Positions 43,767-55,576 are shown, counted from the stretch's first letter. The stretch is DNA of 64,000 nucleotides from Coriaria nepalensis (GCA_027186245.1 CP114490.1:6394501-6458500), one strand, 5' to 3'. Numbers and translations are program-made. Notes: generated by a model not told the origin, from the letters alone.

Positions 43767-44400
43767 GGTACTCTCTTGTCCATCCCCGATTGACAAAGAA
43801 AGAGATGGTAAAAACCATGCACATCTATCTCGTGACTCATTCTCAACCACCCCAAAAGCTACGGGATATATTCCATTATCTCCATCAACTGAAATAGCTG
43901 CCAACATAATGCCGCCATATGATCCTTTAAGGTGGCATCCATCCAATCCAATAAACGGTCTACATCCTTCTTTAAAACTCCGACCGCATGCATCAAAATA
44001 GACATATAATCGTTTGAATACAGACGGCTCAATAGTACTAGATCTGACTGCAAAATGTAGCCATAATGAACTATCTGGGTTATGATCGCAAAGTAATCTA
44101 CCATAGGAGAGCAATTTCTTATATGATGTTTCATAACTTCCTTCATGATCTTCAATACCTCATTTCCGAGCTCTATATAACTGCATATAAGTAACTGAGG
44201 TACCAAACCTTTGATTTAACTCCTCTAACATTAAAGCATTTGACATGTTTGGATCTGCTCGTAGCGATCTAGATAGCTTGTTTACTATCGATTTTGCTGA
44301 AGCATGGGAATTTTCGGTTACTCTAAGAGAAGTGTGCTCAAAACAGACAGTTGCTTTCTTGCAGGTATAAATTACTTTAATTTGAATTTTATTTACTTTT

Positions 44401-45160
44401 TAATTGCAAGGATATATCAAAGAGAAACTAATTTGCTTTAATTTGAGGTTCTAGAGTATATAAGATGCCTTCATTATGAAATATTTCAACACATTTACAA
44501 GAAACACGCAGAATGCTCTACTCTGAAAGTGAAACAATGTGATTTCCCCCCTTCCCCTCTTTCCCTCACCAGCTTTTCCCACCTTTTTTTACAATGAAAA
44601 CTCCGTCCCAGGGTGACATAATTTATGTTAACCTACATTGACTCATCATCATATGTAACGCAGTTACAAAATCCTTTCGCCTCAACTTATTTTTAACATG
44701 AAAGGAAGAAGAAAAACATGAAAAGTAAGAAACTACTGGTAAATAAGAATGCAATACATGACAGGCTATAATGAGTAAAGGCTAGCACAAACATGCGAGA
44801 TAAGTTCCAACGGTAAACCGAGAGAGAGATGATGGTGGCGACAGTTGTTGGCCAGTTCAGAGGTTGTTGTTGTTAGGTCAAATTAATTAGGGGGATAAAC
44901 TTAGAATTAATTTTCTTTCTAACTTAGAGGGTTAGATTCAGTTGCCGCTAATTGATTCGATCAGCTCAAGAGAGGAAAAAAAACGAAGGGGGTGGGGGGA
45001 GATTTGTTATAAATTTAAATTTATTTTGGAAGTGCATTAGAGTTGTGAAAAGAATTATTTATAAACTTTCAGATTTCCAACAAATATTGGTGAATCCTTA
45101 TGGCTTACAAAATTATATTTCCCATTTTCTTTCCTTTGCTCTTTGAAAACTCAAATTTAT
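44401..45160. other. Intergenic stretch, no gene seen
   Basis: Unique-looking DNA of moderate composition at 44520-44940. No coding homology on either strand. Confidence 0.4.
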
Positions 45161-45167
45161 ATTTATA

Positions 45168-45975
45168 TAGGGATGAACGTTGGATCGAAATACTGCTATA
45201 TCTATATTTTTAGATACTTTTATAATAAATATCTATATTTTTGGATCGATTGGATATCCAATCAGATAAAAAAAAATTAAGGATTATCTGATCTTATCCA
45301 ATCCAACACGAAACGAATTGGATCCTTTTGATGTATTATTTTTTATTTATTTAACAATTTAAATTTATTATTTATTTTATGTAAGATTTTAAATATAAAA
45401 ATATAAAAATTATATTTAAATTTAAGTTTTGAGATATAAATTAAAGTTAGAACTTCGAACGATAATTATTATAGTGTAACCGTAATGTAACCAATAATAA
45501 TAATTTATTAATCTAATACATATTAATCTTGTCTCAGACTGAAGAATTTCTTGAAGGAACATACAATAGAAATATATTATGGTTTATGTTTTATTAGTTT
45601 AGGATATTTATTCATTTTTTTCCTTTCTATAGTAATTATCGAGGTTATTGGTGAACCGAAGGGCAATGTGAAGCCGATGCTGGAGAGCAAATAAGAGGGA
45701 GGGAGGAGAGGAGGAGGGAGGTGGTTGGTTCTCGCATACTTGCTTGCTGAGTACTAGGTTAGGTTTCTTACTTTATTTTTCCTGCATTGTTGTGTTTGGT
45801 TTCTTATTTTATTTTTTCCCCTAGTAATCCCACAAATTGGATGACAAGTATCCGATTAGATGCTCATTATCCAACATATAGGATCTAAGGTAAATCTGAT
45901 CCGATTAGATATTTTTTAGCCTATTATCCAATCCATAAATATTATATAAATTTTATTTTATATATCCATTCTTTT
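45168..45975. repeat. Possible non-autonomous hAT-like element
   Basis: The left part begins TAGGGATGAACGTTGGATCG and repeats GGATCGATTGGATATCCAAT. Near the right, inverted forms occur (ATCCGATTAGATGCTCATTATCC, CCTATTATCCAATCC). A TAGGGATG start is common in hAT ends, but no matching right terminus or 8-bp duplication was found. Confidence 0.35.
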
Positions 45976-46190
45976 TTCTTTTTTCTTTTTTTTTTCAATC
46001 AAATTAAAGGAATAAGCATATTTTGAGCAAGATAATTTTTTTTTTTGGGAGAGTTTTCTAATCTTAATAGAAATAAAAAAATTTGAAAAATATACTAAAT
46101 TTGAAAACTTTTGTAGAATGATCATATTTTTAAATTTAGATGGATGAAATTATTAATTCACTTTTGTTTTCATTAGGTGAAAAGGAGAGA

Positions 46191-46308
46191 AGAAGAAGAT
46201 CAAACTCCATTGATGAAGTTCGAGATTCAGATCTCTATCAATGGAGTGAGGGCTTTATCATATCTAGAACTATCAAGCTCCATCAATGGAGCGAGCTTCA
46301 TCTTCTTT
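46191..46308 (+). repeat. Imperfect hairpin around CTCCATTGATG
   Basis: AGAAGAAGATCAAACTCCAT (46191-46210), continuing TGATGAAGTT, can pair with AAGCTCCATCAATGGAGCGA (46274-46293) and the CATCTTCTT that follows. A third copy of the word (TATCAATGGAG) sits in the loop. No known miRNA was recognised. Confidence 0.4.
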
Positions 46309-48136
46309 TCATTCTTCTTCTTCTTCATCATCAACTATCCTCTTCTTCCTCTTCTTCTCCACGATCTCCAAGACCAATATGTCTAGGAAGGTAATGATTT
46401 TCGCTCGAGTAGAAGGCAACAAAAAACTTCAATTTGTACAAAACAATAAAGTTGGAATGGAACTCGATACCAAGATTTTGGTCTAGACCAATTTTGTCTA
46501 GATATGTTGGTCTAGATTAATTTCGGTTTAGACATGAAAAATAAAAAATAAAAATTTAAAATTAATAATTTTTTAGGAAAAAAAGAAAGAAGAAAAGAAG
46601 AAGAGGGAAGAGACGAAAATGAAGAAAAAAAAAAATAAAATAAGTTAAGAGAATTTTAGTCATGCATTTTTATTAGAGGATTAGTTTCTTAAAAAAATTC
46701 ATACTTGGACTATTTATTAAATAGAGTTATCAAAGAGGATTTATTTCTCAAATTCTCACATATATAAATACCATAAATTGATCCTCTTGTAAATTACACA
46801 ATTAAGTCTTATGGTGCAAGAAGATCAGTATCACAATATAATTTTATGAAAAAATTGTACGTGGCTTAAAGCTGGAAAAATTGTAGATAATATTGATGGG
46901 TTGATAATTATTTATATCATTGCTTAATTAATGAATTAACAAGTGAATGATTGTATGATTGCTTGCTGACAAATATCACTTTGTCTATAGTTTGCCATAT
47001 TTTAGTCTACGTACCATTACTCTAATTTTATCAAGTTGTTTGAATATTTTCGTTATGGATATTTTGAGATATTGGTATATTATATATAAATATATATATA
47101 TAAGACATTAATATCGTAATTATGTAATGCTATTGAAGTTCATGTATATATTCGTCCTTCTAATGAAGTATGATTAACCTAAAATCCCATTTAAAAAAAA
47201 AAAAGAAAAAAAAAAAAGAGAGAAAGACAGAGAAAATGAAAAGTTTGAATTGAACAACTAGTTATATATGTTTTTATATTTTCCTGAAGAAGAAATATTG
47301 GATATTCTATATAGAAAAAAAAAAAGCAATAAAAATAAATAAAATTTGCTATTTTTCCTACCATTGAATACATAGTATAGTCCTTGATGAAAAAGTAATA
47401 ACTGGGATCTAAAAATTTGACCCCAGAAACACCAGTTTGTGAAAATGAGAGCTTGATAGTGTCATAGGGAATTGTTTTTGAGAACCTCCCATATCAATTT
47501 TTCTTTTGCTTATTCACTATTCAATAATTTCCTTATTTTCATTTTTAGGTCAAATATTCAAGTTTTTCTGCATTGGGACAGATAGAAGTTTGATCCTTAA
47601 AAGGACTGTGTATAATGGATTGGAAAACTCTAATTTCTTTGGGAGTTCACTTTTCCCAATCCCGTTATTTGTAAAGTGAAATTTTGTCTCACAAATTTAC
47701 TCTTTTTCATATATTTGAGAAAAGATAAATGTATTTCCAAAATTTTTCATATTATACTAATTTAGTAAGATTGACCAATAAAAAAAAATGATTCGTATTA
47801 AGAAAATTAGAAAAAAAAGAAAAAAAAAAAAAAAAAACAGTTGTACGTGTTATCTTCTTATTATCCAATCTTACTCAATTAGTAGGGGCACACATAATTT
47901 TAGATGTACGGGATCATTTCTTCGATTCATCAAGAAGGATACCTTTCTCCATGAATTATGTAGAGGAAAAAAATGATTCGCTCGATTATAGGTCCTCTCA
48001 ATTTCCCACTTTAATCTAACCAAACTATCAATGAATCTTCCCTTGCATCTTTATATCCTCATAAGCCCTCGAATCTAGATAGCCAGTACGGCCACCTTAC
48101 AATGGGGAGTATGCGGACATAATTGAGTTCGACAAG
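46309..48136. other. Low-complexity, AT-rich intergenic stretch, no gene seen
   Basis: Many poly-A and poly-T tracts. Short frames here are Lys/Phe-rich translations of low-complexity DNA. 47880-48130 is more balanced in composition but unrecognised. Confidence 0.4.
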
Positions 48137-50690
48137 GATGCCTGCATAGGTATGGGAACCGTCCGATTAAAGTGAACGACTTTAAATGCCGCCATGACAA
48201 AAATTTAATAAATGAATTTATACATATAATATATGAATTCGTATACACCTCATTTTTTATCCAATTTTTTCACTTAATGTGCAGTATCAATCTCTCTCTC
48301 CCTCATTTATCAATTTTCCTCCTGATCTCTCTTTCTCCTCGCAAAGAAACAAAACAATCTCTCTCCCTAAACTCTCTCTCTCTTGAATGTTATTGATTTT
48401 TTCCTTCATAATTAACTGATTTTTTCCTACATAATTTTAGGTTCACTTACCTTTACTGATTTGGTTAATTTTACTTCAAAAATTTAGATTTAATTTTGAA
48501 ATTTCAAGGAAAATTTGAAGGAACAGAAGTGGTTGTTGAGAATCTTCATTGAAGGTTGAATTTTGTGACATAATAAATCTTGATTAAGTTGGGGATTTTC
48601 TATAAATTACGAATAAGTTGTGGATTTTTTTTTTAAGAATTGTAAATGTTGTGGATTTTATGTAAATGTTGAATGAGTTGAGGTTATTAATATAAATTTG
48701 ACTTTTAGCGTTAATTATTAATTTTGAATGAAATTCTGAATTTGTGCATTTTTACTTCACTTTAATTTTATTTTTTAATTGTTGAATGAGTTACGTAATT
48801 TAATTACATCTAAAATGATTAAAATCAACATAACTTAACAAATAATTGAGCCAAACATAAATCATAATAAACTTAAAACATGACCACTTATATGTTTATA
48901 GTCATATAAGCCAACATAAATTAACACAAACAAAATTAACCAAGATCAATCCACAACATAAACATAATTTCTTAATCGGCATCGCCTTTATTCCCACCTT
49001 TTTTGAAAAGAAAATCTTTACATTGTCACAATTGAGAGTAGTATGTATTATATTCATCTATACTATCATCATGTCCAGTCTGTGAGTAATTATATTTCTC
49101 ATTTGTTAGTTGCTACGAAGGAATATAACACTACAACTACATAATATAAAAGTTATGGAATAATAATCTGTAAGTGTTATAGCATTAAAATTTATATATA
49201 TATATATATAAGCATTATTGAAGTTTTTGAGTGACTACTTTGGAGTTTAAGGGAACTTGAATCCATTTGTTGGAATATCTTCTTACCTCTCTCTTTAAAT
49301 TTTGCTATAATTATTTTTAGAGGAGAATCATTCAATGTCTCTAAAGCATGCATACCTTGCTCTTCATTCAATGTCAGGTTCACTATTATTAATTGCTCTG
49401 TCAGCATTGCGTGGGCGTTCATGACCACAGGAAATGTTTGAGGATCAATCGCGAGTCTTTCTAATGTCGATGTGAACATATATCATTCATGTTGCAATAG
49501 CCTCAATATTTGGATCTTCCTCTGACGATGATGCAAGCATCTTCACATTCCCTACCCCTGCATTCCTTATCCATCGACTTAATATGTCTTGTTATACTAT
49601 GTAGTAGAATTGGTTCTCTCTAAGTTTTCAAATAATATGAACATATGGAATGTTTATATATTCGAATACTCTACACGTGCACTGATGAAATCTATTTTCA
49701 TGAGTTGTCACATGATATTGCTTTATGGATGAAAAATCATTTCAGGTTCATGTTATGATATGTAGCACTACTTCTTCAGGACCACCAACCATATTGTACC
49801 CATCAATGTGTAATCAGTTCAATATGTGTACTTTTTCTACGAAATAGGCATACATCTTTGGTGTATAGACATTATAGGACTGAATGTGAAATTTGTCATT
49901 TTCTTTCAAAATTGGCAAATTATTCTTCATTTCAAAATTTGAATTACGTTCCCTATATCGAAGGGCATCAATAACTGATTGAAATTGTGTTAGGAACCTG
50001 TTTATGTCCATGTCCGTCTCCAAGAATCTACGAAGGTGCGAGTTGAAACTTGAGCACTCTTTCGTCCTGCACAGAAAGCATTCCTTACATATGTTTGAGC
50101 CTACTTATGATGCCTCTCATATATTCTTTAGAGCCATAAGTTATCAAAGAGATTTTATTCCTCTAGTATTTGATATTATTCGGTCTCAAAATCTTCCACC
50201 TCAGCATTGAAAATAAGCCTACTTCAGACATTCTTGAAACCTTTATTCTGCAACTTGTGGCTAATTTTCTTCAAGAAATTCATAGATATTTTCCACGTAC
50301 AAAGGAAGTGATGCATGTTTCACAAGATGATAGGGATTGTAGTGTACATAGTTGCATCTTGATCTGTAAATAAAAAGATTGATGCAGTGCCTCCTATACA
50401 CTTGATAAATGTTCGGAACAACCACTGAAATATCTCAGTTGTCTCATCAAACAACATACATGCCCCAAAATATACCTCTCCTTGTAGTGGTTCAAACCCA
50501 CAAATGCGCCTAACAATCGGTTTCGATCATTCGTTCGGTATGTTATATCAAATGATACGAAGTATCTAAAGATTGCATAGTCACGATGTGTGGAATGATC
50601 TGCCAAAATGAGATTGGTTACTAGCTCATCCTCGTCTGTAAGGATCATGACAAAAAACATATTCAAAAGAACCTATTTGTGAATTTCCAA
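48137..50690 (-). repeat. Left arm of the palindromic MULE
   Basis: Inverted relative to 51620-54310. Shared blocks include GGAACAGAAGTGGTTGTTGAG (48516-48536), AAGTTGGGGATTTTC, TTTATAGTCATATAA and AGTTATGGAATAATAATC. Small indels and many substitutions separate the arms, so the duplication is old. Confidence 0.85.
48980..50690 (-). pseudogene. FAR1-like transposase, 3' half only (left copy)
   Basis: From the centre outward: MILTDEDELVTNLILADHST, then YFVSFDITYRTNDRNRLLGA and FVGLNHYKERYILGHVCCL (50394-50666), the FAR1/MULE catalytic core around the first Asp. MDINRFLTQFQSVIDALRYR with NVYTPKMYAYFVEKVHI (49814-50017) follows. The C-terminal piece MFTSTLERLAIDPQTFPVVM (49192-49479) closes it. 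The N-terminal FAR1 DNA-binding domain is absent from this copy. Stops and shifts separate the pieces. Confidence 0.82.
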
Positions 50691-50939
50691 GAGCTTAGAG
50701 AATGATTCTAAGATCCAACCTACAACCATGCACTGAATATTCCTTTAGAATCATTTCTCGTACGGAGAATGGTGACTACACACATCATTTTTCTAGTTGA
50801 TGTGACTATATCCTACCACTAACATGTGAGTACATAGGAAACTGCACTTGAGAAACCATACTCACACGTGACTACGCAAGAAGTTTCACTTGAGAAGCTA
50901 CACCATATCACTCACTATTCATTAGACCCTACTTGAGAA

Positions 50940-51056
50940 ATCATCTTTCCTTATATAAAGACCATTCTTAGAATTCTTTTTACGTCACTAACAAATATAG
51001 TCATTTCAGCTGAATCCATATTTTTTTCAACTAAGTTTTCATTCTATCACTATAAA
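50940..51056 (+). promoter_or_regulatory. Probable promoter and leader of the right transposase copy
   Basis: TTATATAAAG at about 50951-50960 is a good TATA box, about 100 bases before the candidate start codon at 51057. It lies in the unique centre of the palindrome. Confidence 0.5.
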
Positions 51057-53400
51057 TGGAAGCTATTTATCATAATGTTGGTTATTCATCATCATCCCAC
51101 CATATACCAGAGGGTCTGACTGTGAAAAATGATGACGGCACGTTGGTTAATATGTACAAACTACGCTTCAACTCAGTCAACCATGCATTTGATTAGTTCA
51201 ATTACTATGGTGGTGAAGTTTGGTTATGTCCGAATTTATGAAGAATGTCTACACAGGGGTACCTCAATTGTAACTAGTAAGTATTTTATTTGTAACAAGG
51301 AAGAGAAACGAAAGTCTAAAGAATAAGTCACACATACGGGATTTGAAAAGATACCTAAAATAAGATGTAGATGCGCCGCTTAATTCACAATTTAATGCAA
51401 AGATGACGAGATGTACTACACCTGTGGATGGAATCAAGAGTATAACCACGACCTGATAACACCATCAAAAAAGCACTTGCTCCATTCTCAAATGAGAATA
51501 ACAATGGATTAGAGTGTTGAGATTGATGCAGCTGACACACGATATGCTGGCAACTTTAACTAGTGGATGAGATAAAGGAGTAAAACCATGGAACACGGGG
51601 TGGCCACTGCTTTTTATAATTAGTTTGGAGTTAAGTAGAGGAAAGACTCGTAATTTTTTATCATGATTCAGAAGAACGAGGACTAGTTGGTAACCAATCT
51701 CTTTTATGAAAATCAATCCATGTGCTAGGACTATGCAATCTTTGGAGACTTCGTATCTTTTGATACAACATACTAGACGAATGATCGAAATCGATAGTTA
51801 GGCGTATTCGTAGGTTAAACCACTACAAAGAGTGACTATATTTATAGCGTGTCTGTTGTTTGATGAGGCAACTTAACTATTTCAGTGGTTGTTCCACACA
51901 TTTATCCAGTGTATGGGAGGCAAGGCACCGGTCTCTCTTTTCATAGATTAAGATGTAACTATGTCCACTGTAATCCCTATCGTCTTATCGAACACACATC
52001 ACTTCCTTTGTACATTGCAAATATCTCAGAATGCCTTGAAGAATATTGACCACAAGTTGCAGAATTTGGTTTTAAGAATATTTGGAGTAGGCTTCTTTTC
52101 AATGTCAAGGTGAAAGATTTTGAGATCGAATGGTATCAAATGCTAGATGAATACAATCTCCATGACAACTCGTGAATCCAAAGAATCTATGAGAGGTAGT
52201 ATAAGTGGACTCAAACATATGTGAAGAACACTTTTTATTCTGGATGAAGGACCACTCAAGTTAATAAAAGTTTCAACTCGTACCTTCATAGTCCTTGAAG
52301 ATGAACATGGACATAAATAGGTTCTTGAAAAAAATTTCAACTAACTATTGATGCTCTTCGGTATAGGGAGCTGAATTCATACTTTGAAATAAAAAATAAT
52401 TTGTTAATTTCGAGAGAAAATGGCCCATTTCCCATCCACTCCTATAACATCTATACACCAAAGATGAATGCCTATTTCGTAGCAGAAGTACACATATTGA
52501 ACTGGTTACACATTGATGGATATAGTATGGTTGGTGATCATAAACAAGTAGTACTACACTATCATAGCACTAACCTGAATCACGACTGTTCATCCACAAA
52601 GTAATATCGTGTGACAACTCATGAAAATGGATTTCATCAGTGCATAGGTAGAGTATTCAAATATATAGGCATTCCATGTGTCCATATTATTTAGAAACTT
52701 AGAGAGAACCGATTCTACCACATAGCAGAAGAATATATATTAAGCGGATGGATGAGGAATGTAAGAGTAGGGTATACAAAGATGCTCACATCATCGTCAG
52801 AGAAAGATCCAAATATTAAGGTTGTTGCAACCTAAAGGCGACATATCTATATGTTCACATCGATATTGGAAAGGCTCGCGGTTGATCCTCAACCATTTAA
52901 TGTGGGCCACAAAATGCTAATAGAGCAATTAACAATAGTTATTTGACATTGAATGAAGAGCAAGGTACGTATCCTTTAGAGATATTGAATGATCCTCCTT
53001 AAAAAATAATTACAATAGGATTCAAAGAGAGAGAGGTAAGAAGACATTCCAACAAATGGATTAGAGTTCCCTTGAACTCACAAGACCTTCACTTGGTGGA
53101 CGAAAAGTCGGTTATTGGCCGTCTTCACGTCGGGACGAAAGCTCGTCTTCCTAACCTATCGCTCAAGAAATTCACTTACAAGACGACTGAGAGGTACCTT
53201 CAATAATGATTTCATATATACGTATAAATTTTAATGAATTAACACTTTCATTGATTATTATTCCATAACTCTTATATTCTGTATTTGTAGTGATATTTTT
53301 TCACTGCAACCAACAAATGAGGAATATAATTACTCATAGAGTGGATATGATTATAGTATGGTGATGACTATCATAAATACTCCTCTCAATTGGGATATCA
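51057..53400 (+). pseudogene. FAR1-like transposase, full-length relic (right copy)
   Basis: FAR1-related MULE transposases have an N-terminal FAR1 domain, a DDE core and a SWIM zinc finger. Here the start MEAIYHNVGYSSSSHHIPEG is followed by LRFNSVNHAFD-x-FNYYG (FAR1 domain, about 51135-51220, stop inside). The core DYAIFGDFVSFDTTY (about 51728-51772) comes next. The family segment with LDEYNLHDNS and YVKNTFYSG lies at 52140-52250. DALRYRELNSYFEIKNNLL precedes SYNIYTPKMNAYFVAEVHIL (52350-52500). The SWIM-like FHQCIGRVFKYIGIPCVHII is at 52634-52695. The C-terminal piece equals 49192-49479. Many stops: a pseudogene. Confidence 0.85.
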
Positions 53401-54310
53401 TGCGAATTTTCTTTTCAAACAAGGTAGGAATGAATGCGATGACTATTAAAAATTATGTTTATATTATGAATTGATCTTGATGAATTTTGTTTGTGTTAAT
53501 TTATGTTGGGTTATATGACTATAAACATGTAGGTGGTCATATTTTAAGTAAATTATGATGTATGTTCTGCTCAATTATCGGTTAAATTATATTGATTTAA
53601 ATCATTTTAGATATAATCAAATTAAATAACTCATTCAACAATTGAAAAATAAAATTAAGTGAAACAAAAATCCACAACTTTATGATTTTATTCAAAATTC
53701 ACAAATAATACTAACTGTCAAATTTATATTAACAACCTAAACTCATTCAATATTTATATAAAATCTACAACATTTATAAATCTAAAAAAAAAATTCCACA
53801 ACTTACTCATAATTTATTGAAAATCCCCAACTTAATCAATATTTACATAATATCACCAAATTCAACTTTCAACGAAGATTCACAACAACCACTTCCGTTC
53901 CTTCAAATTTTCCTTCGAACTTTGAAACTAAACTTGAAATTTTGAAGTAAAATTAACCGAATCAATAAAGATATTTGAACTGAAATTATGGAGGAAAAAA
54001 TCAGTTAATTGTGAAGGAAATGAAACCTGAAATTATGAAGGAAAAAATAAGTAAAATTCAATAAATAGAGACTTTAGGGAGAAAGATTGTTTTGTTTCTT
54101 CATAAAAGAGAGAGAGGGGGATTGAGAGGAGAACAATAAATGAGGGAGAGAAAGTGATATTATTTATTTAATGAGAAAATATAATTAAAAATGGGACGAA
54201 TATAAATTTATATATTATTTATATAAATTTATTTATATTTATTTATTTTTTAACATATATATTTAGAACTGTCTGATTTAATTGGATGGTATATATATAT
54301 ATATACAGGC
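51620..54310 (+). repeat. Right arm of the palindromic MULE
   Basis: Inverted partner of 48137-50690. It carries about 130-150 bases (about 53085-53200) not matched on the left arm, between the CCCTTGAACTCA block and the TTCAATAATGATT block. Confidence 0.85.
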
Positions 54311-54392
54311 ACGCGTGACATAATATTAAAGGTAATTTTACTTTTCTTTTCTTTTTTAATTAATGTACTTAAGCCCTGTGAGGGGATGGTAG

Positions 54393-54626
54393 GGTGGCAA
54401 AATTTGTCACCTTTTTTTTATCTTGAAACGCTCATGTCTATACATGGCACGTCCCAAGCTCCTTCACCACTTTTTTTTTTCCCTTAATTCTATAAATAAC
54501 TAAATATATATATATATATAGGTGGGAAAATTTGTCACCTTTTTTTTTTCTTGAAACGAGTACGTCTAGACATGGCACGTCCCAAGCTCCTTTTCGCCTC
54601 TCTTTTTTCCCCTTAATTCTATAAAT

Positions 54627-54655
<29 letters not shown>
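54393..54655. repeat. Direct duplication, 128-bp unit, two copies
   Basis: GGTGGCAAAATTTGTCACC (54393) and GGTGGGAAAATTTGTCACC (54521) start the two copies. Both continue CTTGAAACG, ACATGGCACGTCCCAAGCTC, CTTAATTCTATAAATAAC and end in (TA)n. Confidence 0.85.
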
Positions 54656-54662
<7 letters not shown>

Positions 54663-55140
54663 GTTTTTGTAAATATATGCTAATATAAAATATAGCATAT
54701 ATACTTTCGCTAATTTGCAAATGTATAAGAGCATGTAAATGGTTTGATTTAAAGAAAGTATACAAGACCAATTGGAGATGCTTTTCAAACTTTTCCTTCA
54801 AAATACTAGTGTTTTGGGTGCACAGGTATAACAATTCTATTACAAATTACTAAATTTAATTTAAAAATAAATAAAATAAAAGCTATAATTATTCAAAATA
54901 GAAGGGTAGAGAATACTAGTCTGCTGGGTCACAACCAATGACCTCAATCCTGTAAAACAAGGTCAATTTGACATTCTAGCAAGAGTGATAAACATATATA
55001 TATATTGTCGAATTTCTTGTTCATTTCCCGACCAGCTTGTGATGCTGGTTTATTGATATTTATGATACTTTCATAAGCTCTTTACGTAACATGAAAGAGT
55101 GCATCAACTTGTAAACTATACGCATACCAAAATTCTCACA
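54656..55140. other. Intergenic stretch between the MULE and the small gene
   Basis: No feature recognised beyond AT-rich runs. Confidence 0.4.
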
Positions 55141-55143
55141 TCT

Positions 55144-55149
55144 TTTATT
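55144..55149 (-). terminator. Poly(A) signal AATAAA of the small gene
   Basis: AATAAA on the minus strand about 72 bases after the stop codon at 55221-55223. Confidence 0.65.
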
Positions 55150-55220
55150 GTTGAGATTTTAGACCTACAAAGTCTAAAGAAGGAAACCAGACTGTAAGCT
55201 ATTAGTGAAGGAGGCTTTCT

Positions 55221-55565
55221 TTATTCCGATATGGATGTCTGAAGAGAAAGGGAACTTTCCACTTCTTTTGGCTCAGAATTCCTTTCCGCAACAATCTTCG
55301 ACATATTGAACATCTACAGGCAAAACCAGTGTATCAGGGAAAAGATAAAGATCATAAACAGGGGGAAAAGGTCAAAATGAGATGAAACCTTCTCAATGGT
55401 CTTTTTGAAGCAAGTTTTATGTTCATCCATGGATGCGTTGATGAACTCATCAATATGATCCTTCACATCCTCCAAAAAAGTAGCTTCTTCCTTCTTCTTC
55501 TTTCGGCAAGACCTGACTTCTGGTGGGTTTATTGTAGGATTTGACTCTTTTTCTTGTGGTTCCAT
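55221..55565 (-). CDS. Small intron-containing plant gene, 89 residues, unknown function
   Basis: Coding exon 1 is 55389-55565 (59 codons), the intron 55314-55388 (75 bp, GTTTCATC...CCTGTAG), and coding exon 2 is 55221-55313 (30 codons plus TAA). The product starts MEPQEKESNPTINPPEV, has a basic patch CRKKKKEE (residues 20-27), an acidic helical segment FLEDVKDHIDEFINASMDEH (30-49), KTCFKKTIEK at the exon junction, and a tail MFNMSKIVAERN...KEVESS. No signal peptide or membrane segment is seen in the spliced form; the hydrophobic end of the unspliced frame is intron. I do not recognise the family by name. The clean frame, phase-0 intron, poly(A) signal and upstream spliced leader argue for a real gene. 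A nuclear or cytosolic location is only a guess. Confidence 0.75.
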
Positions 55566-55576
55566 ACTCAGGAATG

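Larger units (their letters stand above)
37251..44400 (-). mobile_element. MuDR-like MULE transposase relic, split by two insertions
   Basis: The N-terminal half lies at 43202-44400 and the C-terminal half at 37251-38429, both on the minus strand. Copia B (38430-43195) separates them. A Tourist-like MITE (43399-43763) splits the N-terminal half. No terminal inverted repeats could be placed. The transposase is dead because of frameshifts, for example near 43225 and 37790. Confidence 0.85.
43202..44400 (-). pseudogene. MuDR-like transposase, N-terminal and catalytic part
   Basis: From the right: VTENSHASAKSIVNKLSRSL and DPNMSNALMLEELNQRFGTS (about 44200-44320) are the MuDR-type DNA-binding region. 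Then WLHFAVRSSTIEPSVFKRLYVYFDAC, followed by GCRPFIGLDGCHLKGSYGG (about 43975-43990, first catalytic Asp) and NGIYPVAFGVVENES. This is the MULE transposase core. After the MITE the frame resumes with IFMSDRQK. A small intron (43289-43371, GT...AG) separates this from GLIEVVENEFPRASQKHYTR. A frameshift follows before the copia B junction. In living elements the enzyme cuts and reinserts DNA bounded by long inverted repeats. Confidence 0.88.
48137..54310 (+). mobile_element. FAR1-like MULE arranged as a giant imperfect palindrome
   Basis: The left arm (about 48137-50690) and the right arm (about 51620-54310) are inverted copies through their whole length. Matching landmarks include the ends (GCCTGCATA...ACCGTCCGATTAAA, left; inverted as TTAATTGGATGGT...ACAGGC, right), a CT-rich leader, and the transposase 3' half. 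The centre (50691-51619) is unique and holds the promoter and the N-terminal transposase part. Both transposase copies are broken. Ends are approximate, and no 9-bp duplication was found. Confidence 0.85.

Noticed and set aside
47880..48130. Organelle DNA insertion
   Set aside because: Composition is more balanced than the surroundings, but I recognise no plastid or mitochondrial gene in it.
54438..54834. Ile/Tyr-rich minus-strand frames
   Set aside because: They are translations of (TA)n microsatellites in the 128-bp duplication.
55314..55388. Hydrophobic C-terminus of the unspliced small-gene frame as a membrane anchor
   Set aside because: It begins at a GT donor and ends at a CCTGTAG acceptor; the spliced frame continues cleanly.
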